A stretch of 64,000 bases of DNA from Thalassomonas viridans (GTDB lineage: Bacteria > Pseudomonadota > Gammaproteobacteria > Enterobacterales > Alteromonadaceae): contig NZ_CP059733.1 of the NCBI RefSeq assembly GCF_000948985.2, positions 5,952,001 to 6,016,000 on the forward strand, read 5' to 3'. The notes below the pieces were generated by a model. That model saw only the letters and a list, made by a program, of their open reading frames with translations. It was not told the DNA's origin and searched no databases. Every line of letters begins with the position of its first letter. Positions within the stretch are counted from its first letter, which is position 1. Below are positions 35,701 through 44,152 of the stretch, piece after piece. Position numbers and translations under genes: made by a program.

Positions 35701-36099
35701 TTTATCGGCGTTATTGACAGGAACCACCTGCAAGATACAGCGGGTACAGGCTTCGGGACTGACAAGCACTTGTTCCGGCAACCAGTTTCTGGCCGGGATA
35801 CTGGCGGCAAACACCTGCATGGAAGCAGCAGCGTCTGAAACATTAAAAAGTAGCAGTTTGACGTCGGTATTGGCCTGACTTACCTCAATCAAGAGTGCCC
35901 GGGAGTCGGACAAGGAAAATGAGTAACTGTCCAGATCACCCACTATGCCGCTATATGCTGTGCCTGGCTCCAACTGCCGGGCGGTTATCTTATCAAGGGC
36001 CAGAACCTGTCTTCCCCCCATAAGCAAAAGTAAATAACTCACTAAAATGAGCGAGACAGCCAAATGTTTGCCCCATGTCTTAGAAAGATATTTTTTCAT
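32791..36099 (-). CDS. Exported TPR-CHAT caspase-like protein
   Basis: A 1102-residue protein with a signal peptide (about 1-35, ending VLA). A beta-sandwich region resembling PPC domains follows (GTAYSGIVGDLDSYSFSLSDS, about 45-150). About a dozen TPR units occupy 170-620 (for example AKILSRLGLIAGGEGRQAQAGKYF), then a coiled coil. The C-terminal CHAT domain (about 780-1100) has the caspase-type dyad His956 (HFATHG) and Cys1001 (VVLSGCE), ending in DPFYWAGFVLQG. CHAT proteases cleave partner proteins after activation; this one should act outside the cytoplasm. It is the first gene of a unit with a sigma factor and a membrane anti-sigma-like protein. Confidence 0.85.
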   Translation of the reverse strand: MKKYLSKTWGKHLAVSLILVSYLLLLMGGRQVLALDKITARQLEPGTAYSGIVGDLDSYSFSLSDSRALLIEVSQANTDVKLLLFNVSDAAASMQVFAASIPARNWLPEQVLVSPEACTRCILQVVPVNNADKSGSYTLTAKALSPDLHRAEIDFSVQMTRAAMLWLKVDEGAAQFQRVFELYLKAIKLADNLPEADAGMITAKLRSLYLASQVAHWLGNYQVQQEFVTRVVGLSPNELDPYRLNATFDLGVLAYENKQFEQSTHFFAKARELAEGQNHVLMQAKILSRLGLIAGGEGRQAQAGKYFEQAYQMFIASGDWRSSIEGLINLGWSNLHHGSLGLALNYYNQARSFAAKAELPSFEVQALIGIGSSYGRMGDIDQAVTFIDQALDHSVKFSYVFFHGRALQAKGQILLNAGMFELARDVFEEAYLTYGKVNALADQINVRYFLGKVHNSLGSYAKAEDYYQEVLTYDLQTGNHPDIGSGYNRLAETALEQENYARALVYQEQALNYLADTDDDHVKGRLYSQSAIIYFFNGLTDESDSYFRRARELQQNVKDYPGLITTGYRMAIAEAAQGNKQQAVQELDKVIEYIQYQQKHVSRGDLRRSFLAQQQKIVGLQIGLMRDTRAEAAATLALSEMFRSRTLNEWLRDLSEAKAVPPELAKRRAALQQTLQSQVISYHQLADADSREQIIRETRKTAYELQELEAAFHSGKGGDKPSEIKSADIRQIQQGLDANSLILYFDTNAGESYLWALAKDDIKLYSLPSNQALSEQVLSVLLLVRDSPGSTRGSRRKQQKQAIKQLSDTLFLGKDIPWQQYDNLVIVPDGALNYLPLSILSLPGNGMLLENKQVSYMPSLGVLAQLLSREVPSREENKILLLANPAMLQAGKGNAQFARLRAGFETGELPYTEKEANSIMAIAGNRVSLLSRKNASKSQLQAQVLADYQIIHFATHGLASTDEPALAGLVLSNALSDDNLLLAPEIINLDINAELVVLSGCETALGRLIDGEGLQGLSRVFFEAGTRRVVASLWSVQDDATAKLMGAFYQFLLKDKKAPGEALRLAKLEVKNYQRKNRQKPWQDPFYWAGFVLQGPGGAWFD

Positions 36100-36274
36100 T
36101 TACATAGCGTAGATTACTTTCACTTTTAAAGAAAAGTTTCCGCAAGCAAATAACCCCGGGTGAGATAGTTTAACCGCTGACGGCACTAAACAGACATGCC
36201 GGTGCTTATACCAGGGGGCATAAAAACCGCCTGGCGCAAGTATTAACTTTCAACCCCAGCCGAGGTACAGACCC

Positions 36275-36640
36275 ATGACAGACATGATTTCCGCCGTTAT
36301 TATGTTTTTCCCCGATGACGAGGCAAAAACAGCAGCATCACATTCCATCCTGACCTGCGAACGCCCTGAAGCGCCGAGCCCTTTTGCCGCCTCATTTGAG
36401 AAAGTCTCAGATCATTTTCAGTCTTTGGGCTTTACCGTCAACCGGGCCGATGTTAATCAGTCCATCAGCGGCGAGCTGGCGCTTTTTAATGAGATCTTCG
36501 ATGACGATATAGAAGTCTCCCTCCATCCTCAGACGGGAGACGCCGTGGTTTATCTGGAACATGAGTTACTGATCCCCCCCGAACTGCGCCAGGACATATC
36601 AAGAATAGTGATCCCGGATGCACCGGAATACTTTTTGTAA
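36275..36640 (+). CDS. Small acidic protein, unknown
   Basis: A 121-residue soluble protein, strongly acidic, with a DIEVSLHPQTGDAVVYLEHELLIPPELRQDI stretch suggestive of a small alpha/beta fold. There is no signal peptide and no recognised family. Ribosome site GAGG lies 11-14 bases before the ATG. It is divergent from the CHAT gene with 175 nt between, so the two could share a control region. A weak hairpin with a T-rich tail follows at 36686-36709. Confidence 0.5.
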   Translation: MTDMISAVIMFFPDDEAKTAASHSILTCERPEAPSPFAASFEKVSDHFQSLGFTVNRADVNQSISGELALFNEIFDDDIEVSLHPQTGDAVVYLEHELLIPPELRQDISRIVIPDAPEYFL

Positions 36641-36982
36641 GATATCGATAGGAAATAATCAACCGGGAATAGCAGGCAAGAATACAGGGGGAGCGGACAT
36701 TCCCCTTTTATTTATCGGGCCGCAGGGAATGCGCTTTCCTGCCACAAGAAATTAAATCAAAACCCTCACAAAGCTTTTCTTTTAAATACAAAAACTTAAC
36801 CGAAAGCTGAAATTTTCCAGCCATAACTACTACTCCCCATGAGATAAAAACCGGCCTGCCTGCACATTAATCAATGAAGCAGCTCAAGCTGCCGGGGCCG
36901 GTCTGAGCACAGGCGCCCCAAACTATCGGTTAACACTATTGTTATCTCAGTCCAGGGGCTATGCCTCAACCTGAACTGGGTC
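36641..36982. other. Gene-free interval with hairpins
   Basis: About 340 bases. At 36686-36709 AGGGG and CCCCTTTT form a short terminator-like hairpin for the upstream gene. Near 36724-36744 a GCAGG/CCTGC hairpin is seen, and ACCGGCC/GGCCGGT arms bracket roughly 36850-36903. No open frame of note and no tRNA. Confidence 0.4.
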
Positions 36983-37000
36983 ATGATTTATTTGAGGCAT
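36961..37000 (+). promoter_or_regulatory. Stem-loop in the 5' region of the 37016 gene
   Basis: ATGCCTCAA (36961-36969) pairs perfectly with TTGAGGCAT (36992-37000), 22-base loop, ending exactly where the ribosome site AGAGGAAG begins. It could be an mRNA structure near the start codon or an operator. Confidence 0.4.
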
Positions 37001-37015
37001 AGAGGAAGTCAGACA

Positions 37016-37627
37016 ATGAAAACGCCTACTTTAGTAAAAACCTTTATCGCGGCATCCCTGCTGGTGACCGCGCATCAGTCCATGGCCTATCCTAAACATG
37101 ATCCCAATGTTTACGATTTGGGTAACCTTTGGTCAATCACTTTCTATAACGACAGCGCTCCGGGACATACCCAATGGGCCACCCAGAACATTTGCTACCT
37201 GCCCTATGCCGTAGTCGGCACCCATATCCGGGGCAAATGGTACTCCACTACTTACCCCAACTGGCACGGCCATTATTCCCAGGAAGGAGACAGTGTCAAA
37301 ATGGTAGGAAATTTCTGGAACGGTAAAGGTAACGACGGCATGACCTTCGATATCGTCACCAGCTCCCGCAACAACCTTGGCGCCGGCCACTGGAACGAAT
37401 GGGGCGACAATGGCCGTTTCGGTCCGGTTTACGGTTTTGGTAACGCCTTATTCAAACGCATAGGTTATTGCCACAGGATCACCGACTTTACCCAGGTTGA
37501 CGTGCAAGTACGCTACTTAACCAACGGTGAAGAGGCCATGTATCCCCAGCAAAGAGGCCAGGAAGAGATTAAGGAGCCCAGCCCTTATGAGAAGTTATTT
37601 GACCAGGACGCGGACTTAAGAAAATAA
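37016..37627 (+). CDS. Exported aromatic-rich protein, unknown
   Basis: A 203-residue protein with a signal peptide (MKTPTLVKTFIAASLLVTAHQSMA). The ATG at 37016 follows GAGGAAG; the longer frame from 36983 adds only polar residues and is not preferred. The mature part is rich in Trp, Tyr, Asn and Gly (ITFYNDSAPGHTQWATQNICYLPY, YPNWHGHYSQEGDSVKMVGNFWNGKGNDG), likely beta-structured, with two Cys. I do not recognise a family. It is followed by a strong terminator at 37689, so it is monocistronic. Confidence 0.6.
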   Translation: MKTPTLVKTFIAASLLVTAHQSMAYPKHDPNVYDLGNLWSITFYNDSAPGHTQWATQNICYLPYAVVGTHIRGKWYSTTYPNWHGHYSQEGDSVKMVGNFWNGKGNDGMTFDIVTSSRNNLGAGHWNEWGDNGRFGPVYGFGNALFKRIGYCHRITDFTQVDVQVRYLTNGEEAMYPQQRGQEEIKEPSPYEKLFDQDADLRK

Positions 37628-37688
37628 CCAGGAACTTAACGGATTAAAAAATGGAATATCTTGTCCAGTCAGGAGCACTTTGCACATA

Positions 37689-37711
37689 AAAAGCCCGGGA
37701 ACGGGCTTTTG
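37689..37711 (+). terminator. Strong terminator after the 37016 gene
   Basis: AAAAGCCCG (37689-37697), loop GGAA, CGGGCTTTT (37702-37710): perfect 9-bp stem with A-run before and T-run after, so it can work in both directions. Confidence 0.88.
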
Positions 37712-37817
37712 TATATCCGAAAACGCTGCTATGCCAACAACCAACGTACTTTGTCGATAAGCCGACAGATGTTAAGCTTGGCTTTTGTCAGCTGTACCCG
37801 GGCCAAAAAACAACGAT

Positions 37818-38873
37818 ATGACTTTATCTTTCCCCGATATCCTGGATCTCTTTCTCCGCTTTTTAGCCGTTGGCCAGCTGTCGCTATTTACCCTGTACCT
37901 TCTATCCCAAAACCGGGAATTAAAAACAATTCTCGGCAGCGGCATCGCCCTTTGCCTTGCTGCCTACCTGTTGCTGACCGCACCGATACCCAACCAGCAA
38001 TACGGCATACTCAGGGGCATCCTGTTGTTTTTTACCGAACTGCTGCCCTACCTGTTATGGTTGTTTGCTTTTTCCCTGCTAAAAGAGGGCTTTCATCCAA
38101 AACACTGGCCACCGGCGGCTCATGCCCTGATAGCCGGCACCCTGTTGTGGTTTTTATATTTCTTTGGCTATTTACAGGGCAGAGGAATATTTCATGATGT
38201 CAATCATACGCTGCAGCTGATATTGCTGCTGCACATCATGTTTATTGCCGTCAAAGATCTCCGGGACGACCTGGTTAATGCCCGGCGCAGCAGTCGTCTG
38301 CTGCTGACCCTGTCCAGTTGCGTGTATTTTGTCTTAATCCTGCTGCTGGAGCTGGGTGATGCTTCCCTGAGGGATGCCAGCCTCTTTAGTCTCGCCAATG
38401 CTGCCCTGATATTATTATCAACCTCAGTGTTCTGCTGGTGTTTTTTTCGCGATGTCTTTAAAGATATTACCCCGGCATTAGTCATTACCGACGAGCCACA
38501 AAAGGCATCTGAACCTGCCATTCCGCCCGAATATCAGGCCATTTACCAACAACTTTGCCAGGTGATGGGCGAGGGCTATTACCGGCAGTCCCAGTTAACC
38601 ATTAAAGCTCTGGCAGCGGCGCTCGAAACCCCTGAGCACCAGTTGCGCAAACTTATCAACCAACACCTGGGTTTTAGAAACTTTTCCGGTTTCTTAAACA
38701 GCTACCGTCTCAAAGAGGCCTGCTCACAGCTGGAAGATATTGCCAATATCCGTAAACCTGTTTTAACCCTGGCCCTGGAATTAGGTTATGGTTCGGTTGC
38801 CACTTTTAACCGGGCCTTTAAAGCCCAAACCGGCAAGTCACCGAAAGAATATCGTGATCATTTTCAAAAATGA
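37818..38873 (+). CDS. Membrane-anchored AraC-family regulator
   Basis: A 351-residue protein. About seven hydrophobic helices fill residues 10-220, like the membrane sensor parts of other AraC-type regulators. The C-terminal helix-turn-helix pair (about 255-350) is clear: LTIKALAAALETPEHQLRKLINQHLGFRNFSGFLNSYRLKEAC, then VLTLALELGYGSVATFNRAFKAQTGKSPKEYR. The frame starts at a TTG at 37785, but the ATG at 37818 begins right before the first helix; neither has a strong ribosome site. The serine hydrolase gene starts 80 nt downstream on the same strand, so it is the likely target or partner. Confidence 0.82.
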   Translation: MTLSFPDILDLFLRFLAVGQLSLFTLYLLSQNRELKTILGSGIALCLAAYLLLTAPIPNQQYGILRGILLFFTELLPYLLWLFAFSLLKEGFHPKHWPPAAHALIAGTLLWFLYFFGYLQGRGIFHDVNHTLQLILLLHIMFIAVKDLRDDLVNARRSSRLLLTLSSCVYFVLILLLELGDASLRDASLFSLANAALILLSTSVFCWCFFRDVFKDITPALVITDEPQKASEPAIPPEYQAIYQQLCQVMGEGYYRQSQLTIKALAAALETPEHQLRKLINQHLGFRNFSGFLNSYRLKEACSQLEDIANIRKPVLTLALELGYGSVATFNRAFKAQTGKSPKEYRDHFQK

Positions 38874-38953
38874 TCAACATTTTTCAAAATCGATGAGCTT
38901 TAATATCATGATTTAACTAGCATTTCATCATTCTCAAATCAGGAATCAATGAA

Positions 38954-40240
38954 ATGTCCAAGTTATCGAAAATCAAACTGATCTCCCTTGGTATCACAGG
39001 GATTTTCACCCTCACCTTAATCTTAACCTGGCCGGTTTATGAAACCCTGGCCCATAAAGGTAAAGTCGCCTTCCTGCCGTTTTACCGCTTTATTGACATC
39101 CCCGAAGAAAATCCCAGCGAACAAGTGCTCTACAATCCTGTTTACCGTGAAAGTGGCAAACAGATGCTGAAACTGCTCACCCGCCACAAAACCAAGATCA
39201 ATGCCCCGGCCATTTCAGCAGCCGTGGCCATAGATGATGAACTTGTCTGGATCGGCGTTTCTGGCTGGGCCGATATCGAAGCCAAAATCCCTGTTACTTC
39301 CCAAAGCCAGTTTCGCATCGGCAGCACCGCCAAAGCCCTTACAGGCACGGCGCTGGCCAGAATGGTAGATGCCGGTACCATCGACCTGGACCAGCCGATT
39401 TCAAATTATATGCACAGATTGCCGAATGAAGCATGGCAGGAGATCACCCCGCGTCAGCTCGCTTCCCATATGGCAGGCCTGCCCCATTATAAGGAAAACA
39501 CCGACTACCTCGGCCTGTATCAAACCCTCACCCTATCAACGAGATATGAGCAGGTAACGGATGCCTTATCGGTTTTCGACAACAGCGAGCTATTATTTTC
39601 GCCGGGCAGCAATTTCCATTATTCGTCCTTAGGCACGGTTTTATTAAGTGCAGCCATGGAAAAGGCGGCAGCGGTTCCCTATCTGGAAATCATGCAGAAG
39701 CAAGTTTTTACCCCGTTAAAAATGCAATCCACCATGGCAGAGTTTAAGACGGAATCTAAAGGAGAAAACTCAAGCAATCTAGTGCGTTTTTACTGGAATG
39801 ATAAGGGGCACAACCGCAAGGTAAGAGAATGGCGCAAGGTAGATCTCAGCCACAGGTTGGCCGGTGGCGGTTTTATTTCCACCTCGTCGGATCTGGTAAA
39901 AATGGGTATGGCGCTTTTACGGGATGACTTTATTTCCCCGGCCACCAGGCAAAGTTTTTGGACGCCGCAAACCTTGCCCGACGGCAGCGAAACGCCAAAC
40001 GGATATTCCCTGGGCTGGCGGGTGATCACCAGGAAACTGGATAACGAATTGGGGGATATAACCTTTGCCAACCATGGCGGAGTCTCCAGGGGGGCGCAAA
40101 GCTGGCTGATGGTGATCCCAAAATACCGGATGTCGGTGGCAGTCAACATCAATGCCAATACCGAGGTGTTTTGGGATTTTGCCAAGGTATCCATGCAAAT
40201 AGCGCAAGCCTTTATCCATGCAAAGATAAACAGACCTTGA
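38954..40240 (+). CDS. Serine hydrolase, class C beta-lactamase/DD-peptidase fold
   Basis: A 428-residue exported or membrane-anchored enzyme: one hydrophobic N-terminal segment (about 8-27). The catalytic motifs of the beta-lactamase-related serine hydrolases are present: Ser124-x-x-Lys127 (GSTAKALTG), Tyr223-Ser-Ser (HYSSLG, in the YxN position), and a HGG-type third motif (NHGGVSRG near 375). The family includes esterases and D-aminopeptidases as well as AmpC, so true beta-lactamase activity should not be assumed. It lies 80 nt after a membrane AraC-type gene. AGGA stands nine bases before the ATG. Confidence 0.85.
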   Translation: MSKLSKIKLISLGITGIFTLTLILTWPVYETLAHKGKVAFLPFYRFIDIPEENPSEQVLYNPVYRESGKQMLKLLTRHKTKINAPAISAAVAIDDELVWIGVSGWADIEAKIPVTSQSQFRIGSTAKALTGTALARMVDAGTIDLDQPISNYMHRLPNEAWQEITPRQLASHMAGLPHYKENTDYLGLYQTLTLSTRYEQVTDALSVFDNSELLFSPGSNFHYSSLGTVLLSAAMEKAAAVPYLEIMQKQVFTPLKMQSTMAEFKTESKGENSSNLVRFYWNDKGHNRKVREWRKVDLSHRLAGGGFISTSSDLVKMGMALLRDDFISPATRQSFWTPQTLPDGSETPNGYSLGWRVITRKLDNELGDITFANHGGVSRGAQSWLMVIPKYRMSVAVNINANTEVFWDFAKVSMQIAQAFIHAKINRP

Positions 40241-40372
40241 CAGCATTTAATCTATTAACTTAATTTACAAGGAGAAATTTATCACTCATCCTTAATTTAG
40301 TATCAGAGACTTTATTCCTGCCAGCTAAAGCGTTGAAAAGTTGCCACGGCTGCCGGAAATGCCATAACACAA

Positions 40373-41950
40373 ATGAGTGACCGCAAAGACAAATACAGTA
40401 TTCACAGTACCAGCTACACCATAGGCCAGGATAATATCCAAAAATGGGGATTTGATATTCACAATCCTGTGTTCGTCGCCAGTGCCGGTTTGGTGTTGTT
40501 CTTTCTACTGGCCACCTTAACCGCCGATGCTGCAAGCGCCAAATCTGTACTGGACGGTATAAAATGGCAGATCATCTCCACCTTCGATCTGCTGTTTGTC
40601 TGGGCAGGCAACATTTTTGTTTTGTTCTGCCTGGCACTGGCGCTCTCGCCTTTCGGCAGTATTCGCCTGGGAGGCGATGCCGCCAGGCCCAAACATTCCC
40701 GTCTTTCCTGGTTTGCCATGCTGTTCGCCGCCGGTATGGGCATCGGCCTGATGTTCTGGAGCGTGGCAGAGCCGGTCGCCTATCTGACCGCCTGGTATAA
40801 AACCCCGCTGAATGTTGAAGCCAATACCCCCGAAGCCGCCCGGCTGGCGCTGGGCGCGACTATGTACCACTGGGGCCTGCACCCCTGGGCCATCTATACC
40901 CTGGTGGCGCTGTCGCTGGCCTTTTTCAGTTACAACAAAGGGCTTCCCCTCTCCGTCCGCTCGATTTTTTACCCCTTATTCGGCGACAAAACCTGGGGCT
41001 GGCCCGGTCACCTGGTGGATATCCTGGCGGTACTCGCTACCCTGTTCGGGCTGGCGACCTCTTTAGGGCTGGGGGCACAACAGGCTGCCAGCGGCATGGA
41101 ACATGTCTTTGCTATCGACAACAGCATCGGCTTGCAGATCACTGTGATTGTCGTGGTGACCGCACTAGCGGTATTTTCCGTGGTACGGGGACTTGAAGGC
41201 GGGGTGAAGCTGCTCAGCAAGATAAATATGTTACTTGCCCTGGCTTTACTGCTTTTCGTGATCTTCACCGCCTTTAAAGTCACCCTGGGCACTATCCCGA
41301 CCACACTAGCCGCTTACCTGGAAAACATTATCCCGCTAAGTAACCCTCATGGCCGTAACGATCAGGACTGGCTCCGTAGTTGGAGCGTATTCTACTGGGC
41401 CTGGTGGATTTCCTGGTCTCCATTCGTCGGCATGTTTATCGCGCGGGTATCCGAAGGGCGCACCATAAGGGAGTTTATTATCGCGGTATTACTGGTCCCG
41501 ACGTTAGTAACTACCGTATGGATTTCCGTTTATGGCGGCCTGGCCATAGACCAGGTGATGAAAGGGATCGGCACTTTAGCAACAGAGGGCATCACCGAGG
41601 TGCCACTGGCCATGTTCCAGATGTTTGAGCAATTACCCATGAGCCAGGTAATTTCTGTTATCGCAATAATATTAGTACTGGTGTTTTTTATCACTTCATC
41701 AGACTCAGGCTCCCTGGTGATCGATAATATTACCGCCGGTGGAAAAATTGAAGCCCCGGCGCCGCAACGTGTTTTTTGGGCCGTGACCGAAGGCGTTATT
41801 GCCGCCACCTTATTATGGGTTGGCGGCCCCCAGGCCATTGAAGCCTTGCAGGCCGGCGCCATCTCTACCGGCCTGCCCTTTACCCTGGTATTACTGCTGA
41901 TGTGCGTCAGCCTGATAATGGGACTAAGAACCGAACGGCGCCCGGTTTAA
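40373..41950 (+). CDS. BCCT-family betaine/choline/carnitine transporter
   Basis: A 525-residue polytopic transporter with about 12 helices. BCCT hallmarks are the helix GMGIGLMFWSVAEP near residue 123, the HWGLHPWAIY stretch near 165 and the Trp-rich WAWWISWSPFVGMFIARVSEGRTIREF region (about 344-370), which holds the substrate-binding Trp residues. It would import quaternary amines with Na+ or H+, useful for osmotic balance in seawater. The C terminus ends soon after the last helix (no long regulatory tail). No betaine or choline catabolic genes are adjacent. Confidence 0.9.
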   Translation: MSDRKDKYSIHSTSYTIGQDNIQKWGFDIHNPVFVASAGLVLFFLLATLTADAASAKSVLDGIKWQIISTFDLLFVWAGNIFVLFCLALALSPFGSIRLGGDAARPKHSRLSWFAMLFAAGMGIGLMFWSVAEPVAYLTAWYKTPLNVEANTPEAARLALGATMYHWGLHPWAIYTLVALSLAFFSYNKGLPLSVRSIFYPLFGDKTWGWPGHLVDILAVLATLFGLATSLGLGAQQAASGMEHVFAIDNSIGLQITVIVVVTALAVFSVVRGLEGGVKLLSKINMLLALALLLFVIFTAFKVTLGTIPTTLAAYLENIIPLSNPHGRNDQDWLRSWSVFYWAWWISWSPFVGMFIARVSEGRTIREFIIAVLLVPTLVTTVWISVYGGLAIDQVMKGIGTLATEGITEVPLAMFQMFEQLPMSQVISVIAIILVLVFFITSSDSGSLVIDNITAGGKIEAPAPQRVFWAVTEGVIAATLLWVGGPQAIEALQAGAISTGLPFTLVLLLMCVSLIMGLRTERRPV

Positions 41951-41996
41951 ATACTGCTGTGCACCTTATCCGTACAGACGCTTATAAAGGGGAATA

Positions 41997-42731
41997 TTAA
42001 TCCTGCTGAGCACGTCTACCTTTACGGCAATGGGCGGGCTGGGCCGTCGTGCCCGCCGTTTGCCGGCAAACATCGGGATCATCCAGGGTAAACTGCATAC
42101 CGGTATTTTCCTGGCCGGTAATGCGCTTGATATCTTCGAACATCTGCGCTTTTTTCTCTTCAGTCAGCTCCCCTTTTATGCCCACTTCAACTAACAAACC
42201 CTCTTCCGTCTGCTCTATGTACAAGTCGGTATAGGGGAAGTCCTGCGCCTCTTCATGCTTCCGGTCCGGTAAAAAGAAACTACCACCGGCCACCAGCAGG
42301 ACCAACGCCAGAAGCGCCAACCCCGGCTTATTTGCTTTAAATCCCGCTTGCTCAACCGTCACGGCTTGCAACCAACGGTAACCTTTACTCTGTACCGTTT
42401 CAATAAACAACGGCTTTTTGGCACTGTCCCCCAGCGCACGGCGTAAACGGGTCATGGTATTAGCCAGAGAATCCGGTCCGACATGAACATCCGGCCACAG
42501 CTCGGCAGTCAATTTTTCTTTCGAAACCGTCTCGCCCGAAGCCGCACACAAAAGCACCAATAGCTCCATGATTTTCGGCTGCACACTGATAGACTGACCA
42601 TCAAACAGGATACGGTTTTGACTGGGAAAAACCCTTAGTTTACCGCAGGAAAAGCCATGTTTATGTAAAAGCCCGGCGGTGACAGTTTTTTCCCGGCCGA
42701 AGAGAGAAAAGAAATTATTCTTTAGTTTCAT
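41997..42731 (-). CDS. ToxR/CadC-like membrane transcription regulator
   Basis: A 244-residue one-component regulator. An OmpR-type winged helix occupies about 30-125 (LRVFPSQNRILFDGQSISVQPKIMELLVLL, then ELWPDVHVGPDSLANTMTRLRRALGD and TVQSKGYRW). One membrane helix follows at about 138-155 (GLALLALVLLVAGGSFFL), then a short periplasmic sensor part with two Cys. It is divergent from the protease gene, with about 160 nt between starts, so that gene is a likely target. The ATG at 42731 is taken; an in-frame one lies at 42743. Confidence 0.8.
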   Translation of the reverse strand: MKLKNNFFSLFGREKTVTAGLLHKHGFSCGKLRVFPSQNRILFDGQSISVQPKIMELLVLLCAASGETVSKEKLTAELWPDVHVGPDSLANTMTRLRRALGDSAKKPLFIETVQSKGYRWLQAVTVEQAGFKANKPGLALLALVLLVAGGSFFLPDRKHEEAQDFPYTDLYIEQTEEGLLVEVGIKGELTEEKKAQMFEDIKRITGQENTGMQFTLDDPDVCRQTAGTTAQPAHCRKGRRAQQD

Positions 42732-42888
42732 ACAATTAATCATGATAGTTATTGGATAGAAATAAAATATAAATGCTTAAGTGCCGGTTGATGGCTTTGC
42801 CTGAAAAAATATGAAAATAATCCCTCACCTGACAACAAGCCTGACTACAAACCAGACTATAACCGATAACATAAGAGCAAATAACACT

Positions 42889-43950
42889 ATGAAAAATCAC
42901 CTTTGGTTAATCCTCTCCCTATCGCTATTATCACTTAACGGCCACGCAATTGTCATGCGCCATGATGTTGCGCCGTCACACTATATCGTAAATCCGGGAC
43001 AGTATAAAAATGTGGTTGATCTGGATTTTCTTACCGGCACCCTGATCGCCCCGCAATGGATAGTCACCGCAGCCCATGGCGTGGATCCCATGCCGGGAGG
43101 ACAAACCTTAACCATAAACCAACAAGAATACCGGGTCAGCCATATCCTGGTGCATCCCGAATATAACCGGGACAACCAGGATCATGATATCGCCCTGCTC
43201 AAACTCGACCGTCCGGTTAAAGGGGTCACTCCGGCAGCCCTCTACACCCAAGGTGACGAACTCAACAAACAGGTCTGGTTTGTCGGCCGGGGTTATGTCG
43301 GCAACGGTAAAGTTGGCGTTACAGGAGCAAGTGAGCATTTACATCATGCCCAGAACACAGTATCAGGAACTGAAAACTTATGGATCAGTTTCACCTTTAA
43401 CGCCCCGGAAAAAAATGCCCTGCCGCTGGAAGGCATCAGCGGCCCCGGGGACAGCGGTGGCCCGGCTTTTATCGAAACAGCTTCCGGGCTAAAGATTGCC
43501 GGCATCAGTTCACACCAAAGAGGGATAACAAGTGTCGAAGGGGTTTACGGGGTGAGTGAACATTATGTCCGCGTCAGCACACACCAAAAATGGCTTAATT
43601 CCAGCTTACAACTGACCGGTAAGGCATTAGCACAAGCATCACTACAACGCCCCATCTATCAGGCTAAAACTGCTAGCCAGGCAGAAAAAACCGCCCTGAT
43701 CGGCAGCTACCGGTTAAAAGACGGCCTGGAGTTGCTGATAGAAGCATGCGGCAATAAACTCTGTTACCGCTGGCGGGATCAGGGTGAGCCCAGGGTGATC
43801 AAAAAATCCGATGACAACCTCTGGTTTGTGCCTTCCCTTAACCGGGTATTTGCAATCGTCAGGGACAGCAAGCAGGCAATCACTAAGCTGGTATTAAAAG
43901 ATTTTCGCGGCGAACGCAGTGCGGTAAAAACCTCTGTCAATGAAACTTAA
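42889..43950 (+). CDS. Exported trypsin-like serine protease
   Basis: A 353-residue protease with a signal peptide (MKNHLWLILSLSLLSLNGHA, 1-20). The catalytic triad of the S1 family is intact: His63 (VTAAHG), Asp100 (HDIALLKL) and Ser189 (GPGDSGGPA). A C-terminal region of about 110 residues (SYRLKDGLELLIEACGNKLCYRWRDQGEPRV...) is not part of the protease fold and carries a possible disulfide. The frame extends to 42811, but the ATG at 42889 begins a normal signal peptide. It is divergent from a membrane-bound regulator gene. Confidence 0.88.
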   Translation: MKNHLWLILSLSLLSLNGHAIVMRHDVAPSHYIVNPGQYKNVVDLDFLTGTLIAPQWIVTAAHGVDPMPGGQTLTINQQEYRVSHILVHPEYNRDNQDHDIALLKLDRPVKGVTPAALYTQGDELNKQVWFVGRGYVGNGKVGVTGASEHLHHAQNTVSGTENLWISFTFNAPEKNALPLEGISGPGDSGGPAFIETASGLKIAGISSHQRGITSVEGVYGVSEHYVRVSTHQKWLNSSLQLTGKALAQASLQRPIYQAKTASQAEKTALIGSYRLKDGLELLIEACGNKLCYRWRDQGEPRVIKKSDDNLWFVPSLNRVFAIVRDSKQAITKLVLKDFRGERSAVKTSVNET

Positions 43951-44152
43951 CCCCCGGACAAGGGTCCGGACAATCAAACCAGCCTCTGCTTTTGCATAGA
44001 AAGAAGAGGCTCCATAAAAAGCGAATGATATTCAATATATTATAAAACAATGTAACTAGACGCCCTATCATGTTAACATTTTTATTACATAAAACTTTCG
44101 CTGATAAGTCAGGGTTATTTGCCCGGCAGCTAAATATATAAGGAGTTATCTA

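Noticed and set aside
37661..38197. 178-codon plus-strand frame overlapping the AraC-type gene
   Set aside because: Runs through the terminator at 37689 and is out of frame with a clear AraC protein; composition is not protein-like.
38954..40240. Reading the serine hydrolase as an antibiotic-resistance beta-lactamase
   Set aside because: The motifs fit the wider esterase/DD-peptidase family; nothing specific to AmpC enzymes is seen.
43956..43975. CCGGAC/GTCCGG hairpin after the protease gene
   Set aside because: Short stem without a T-tail; could be chance.
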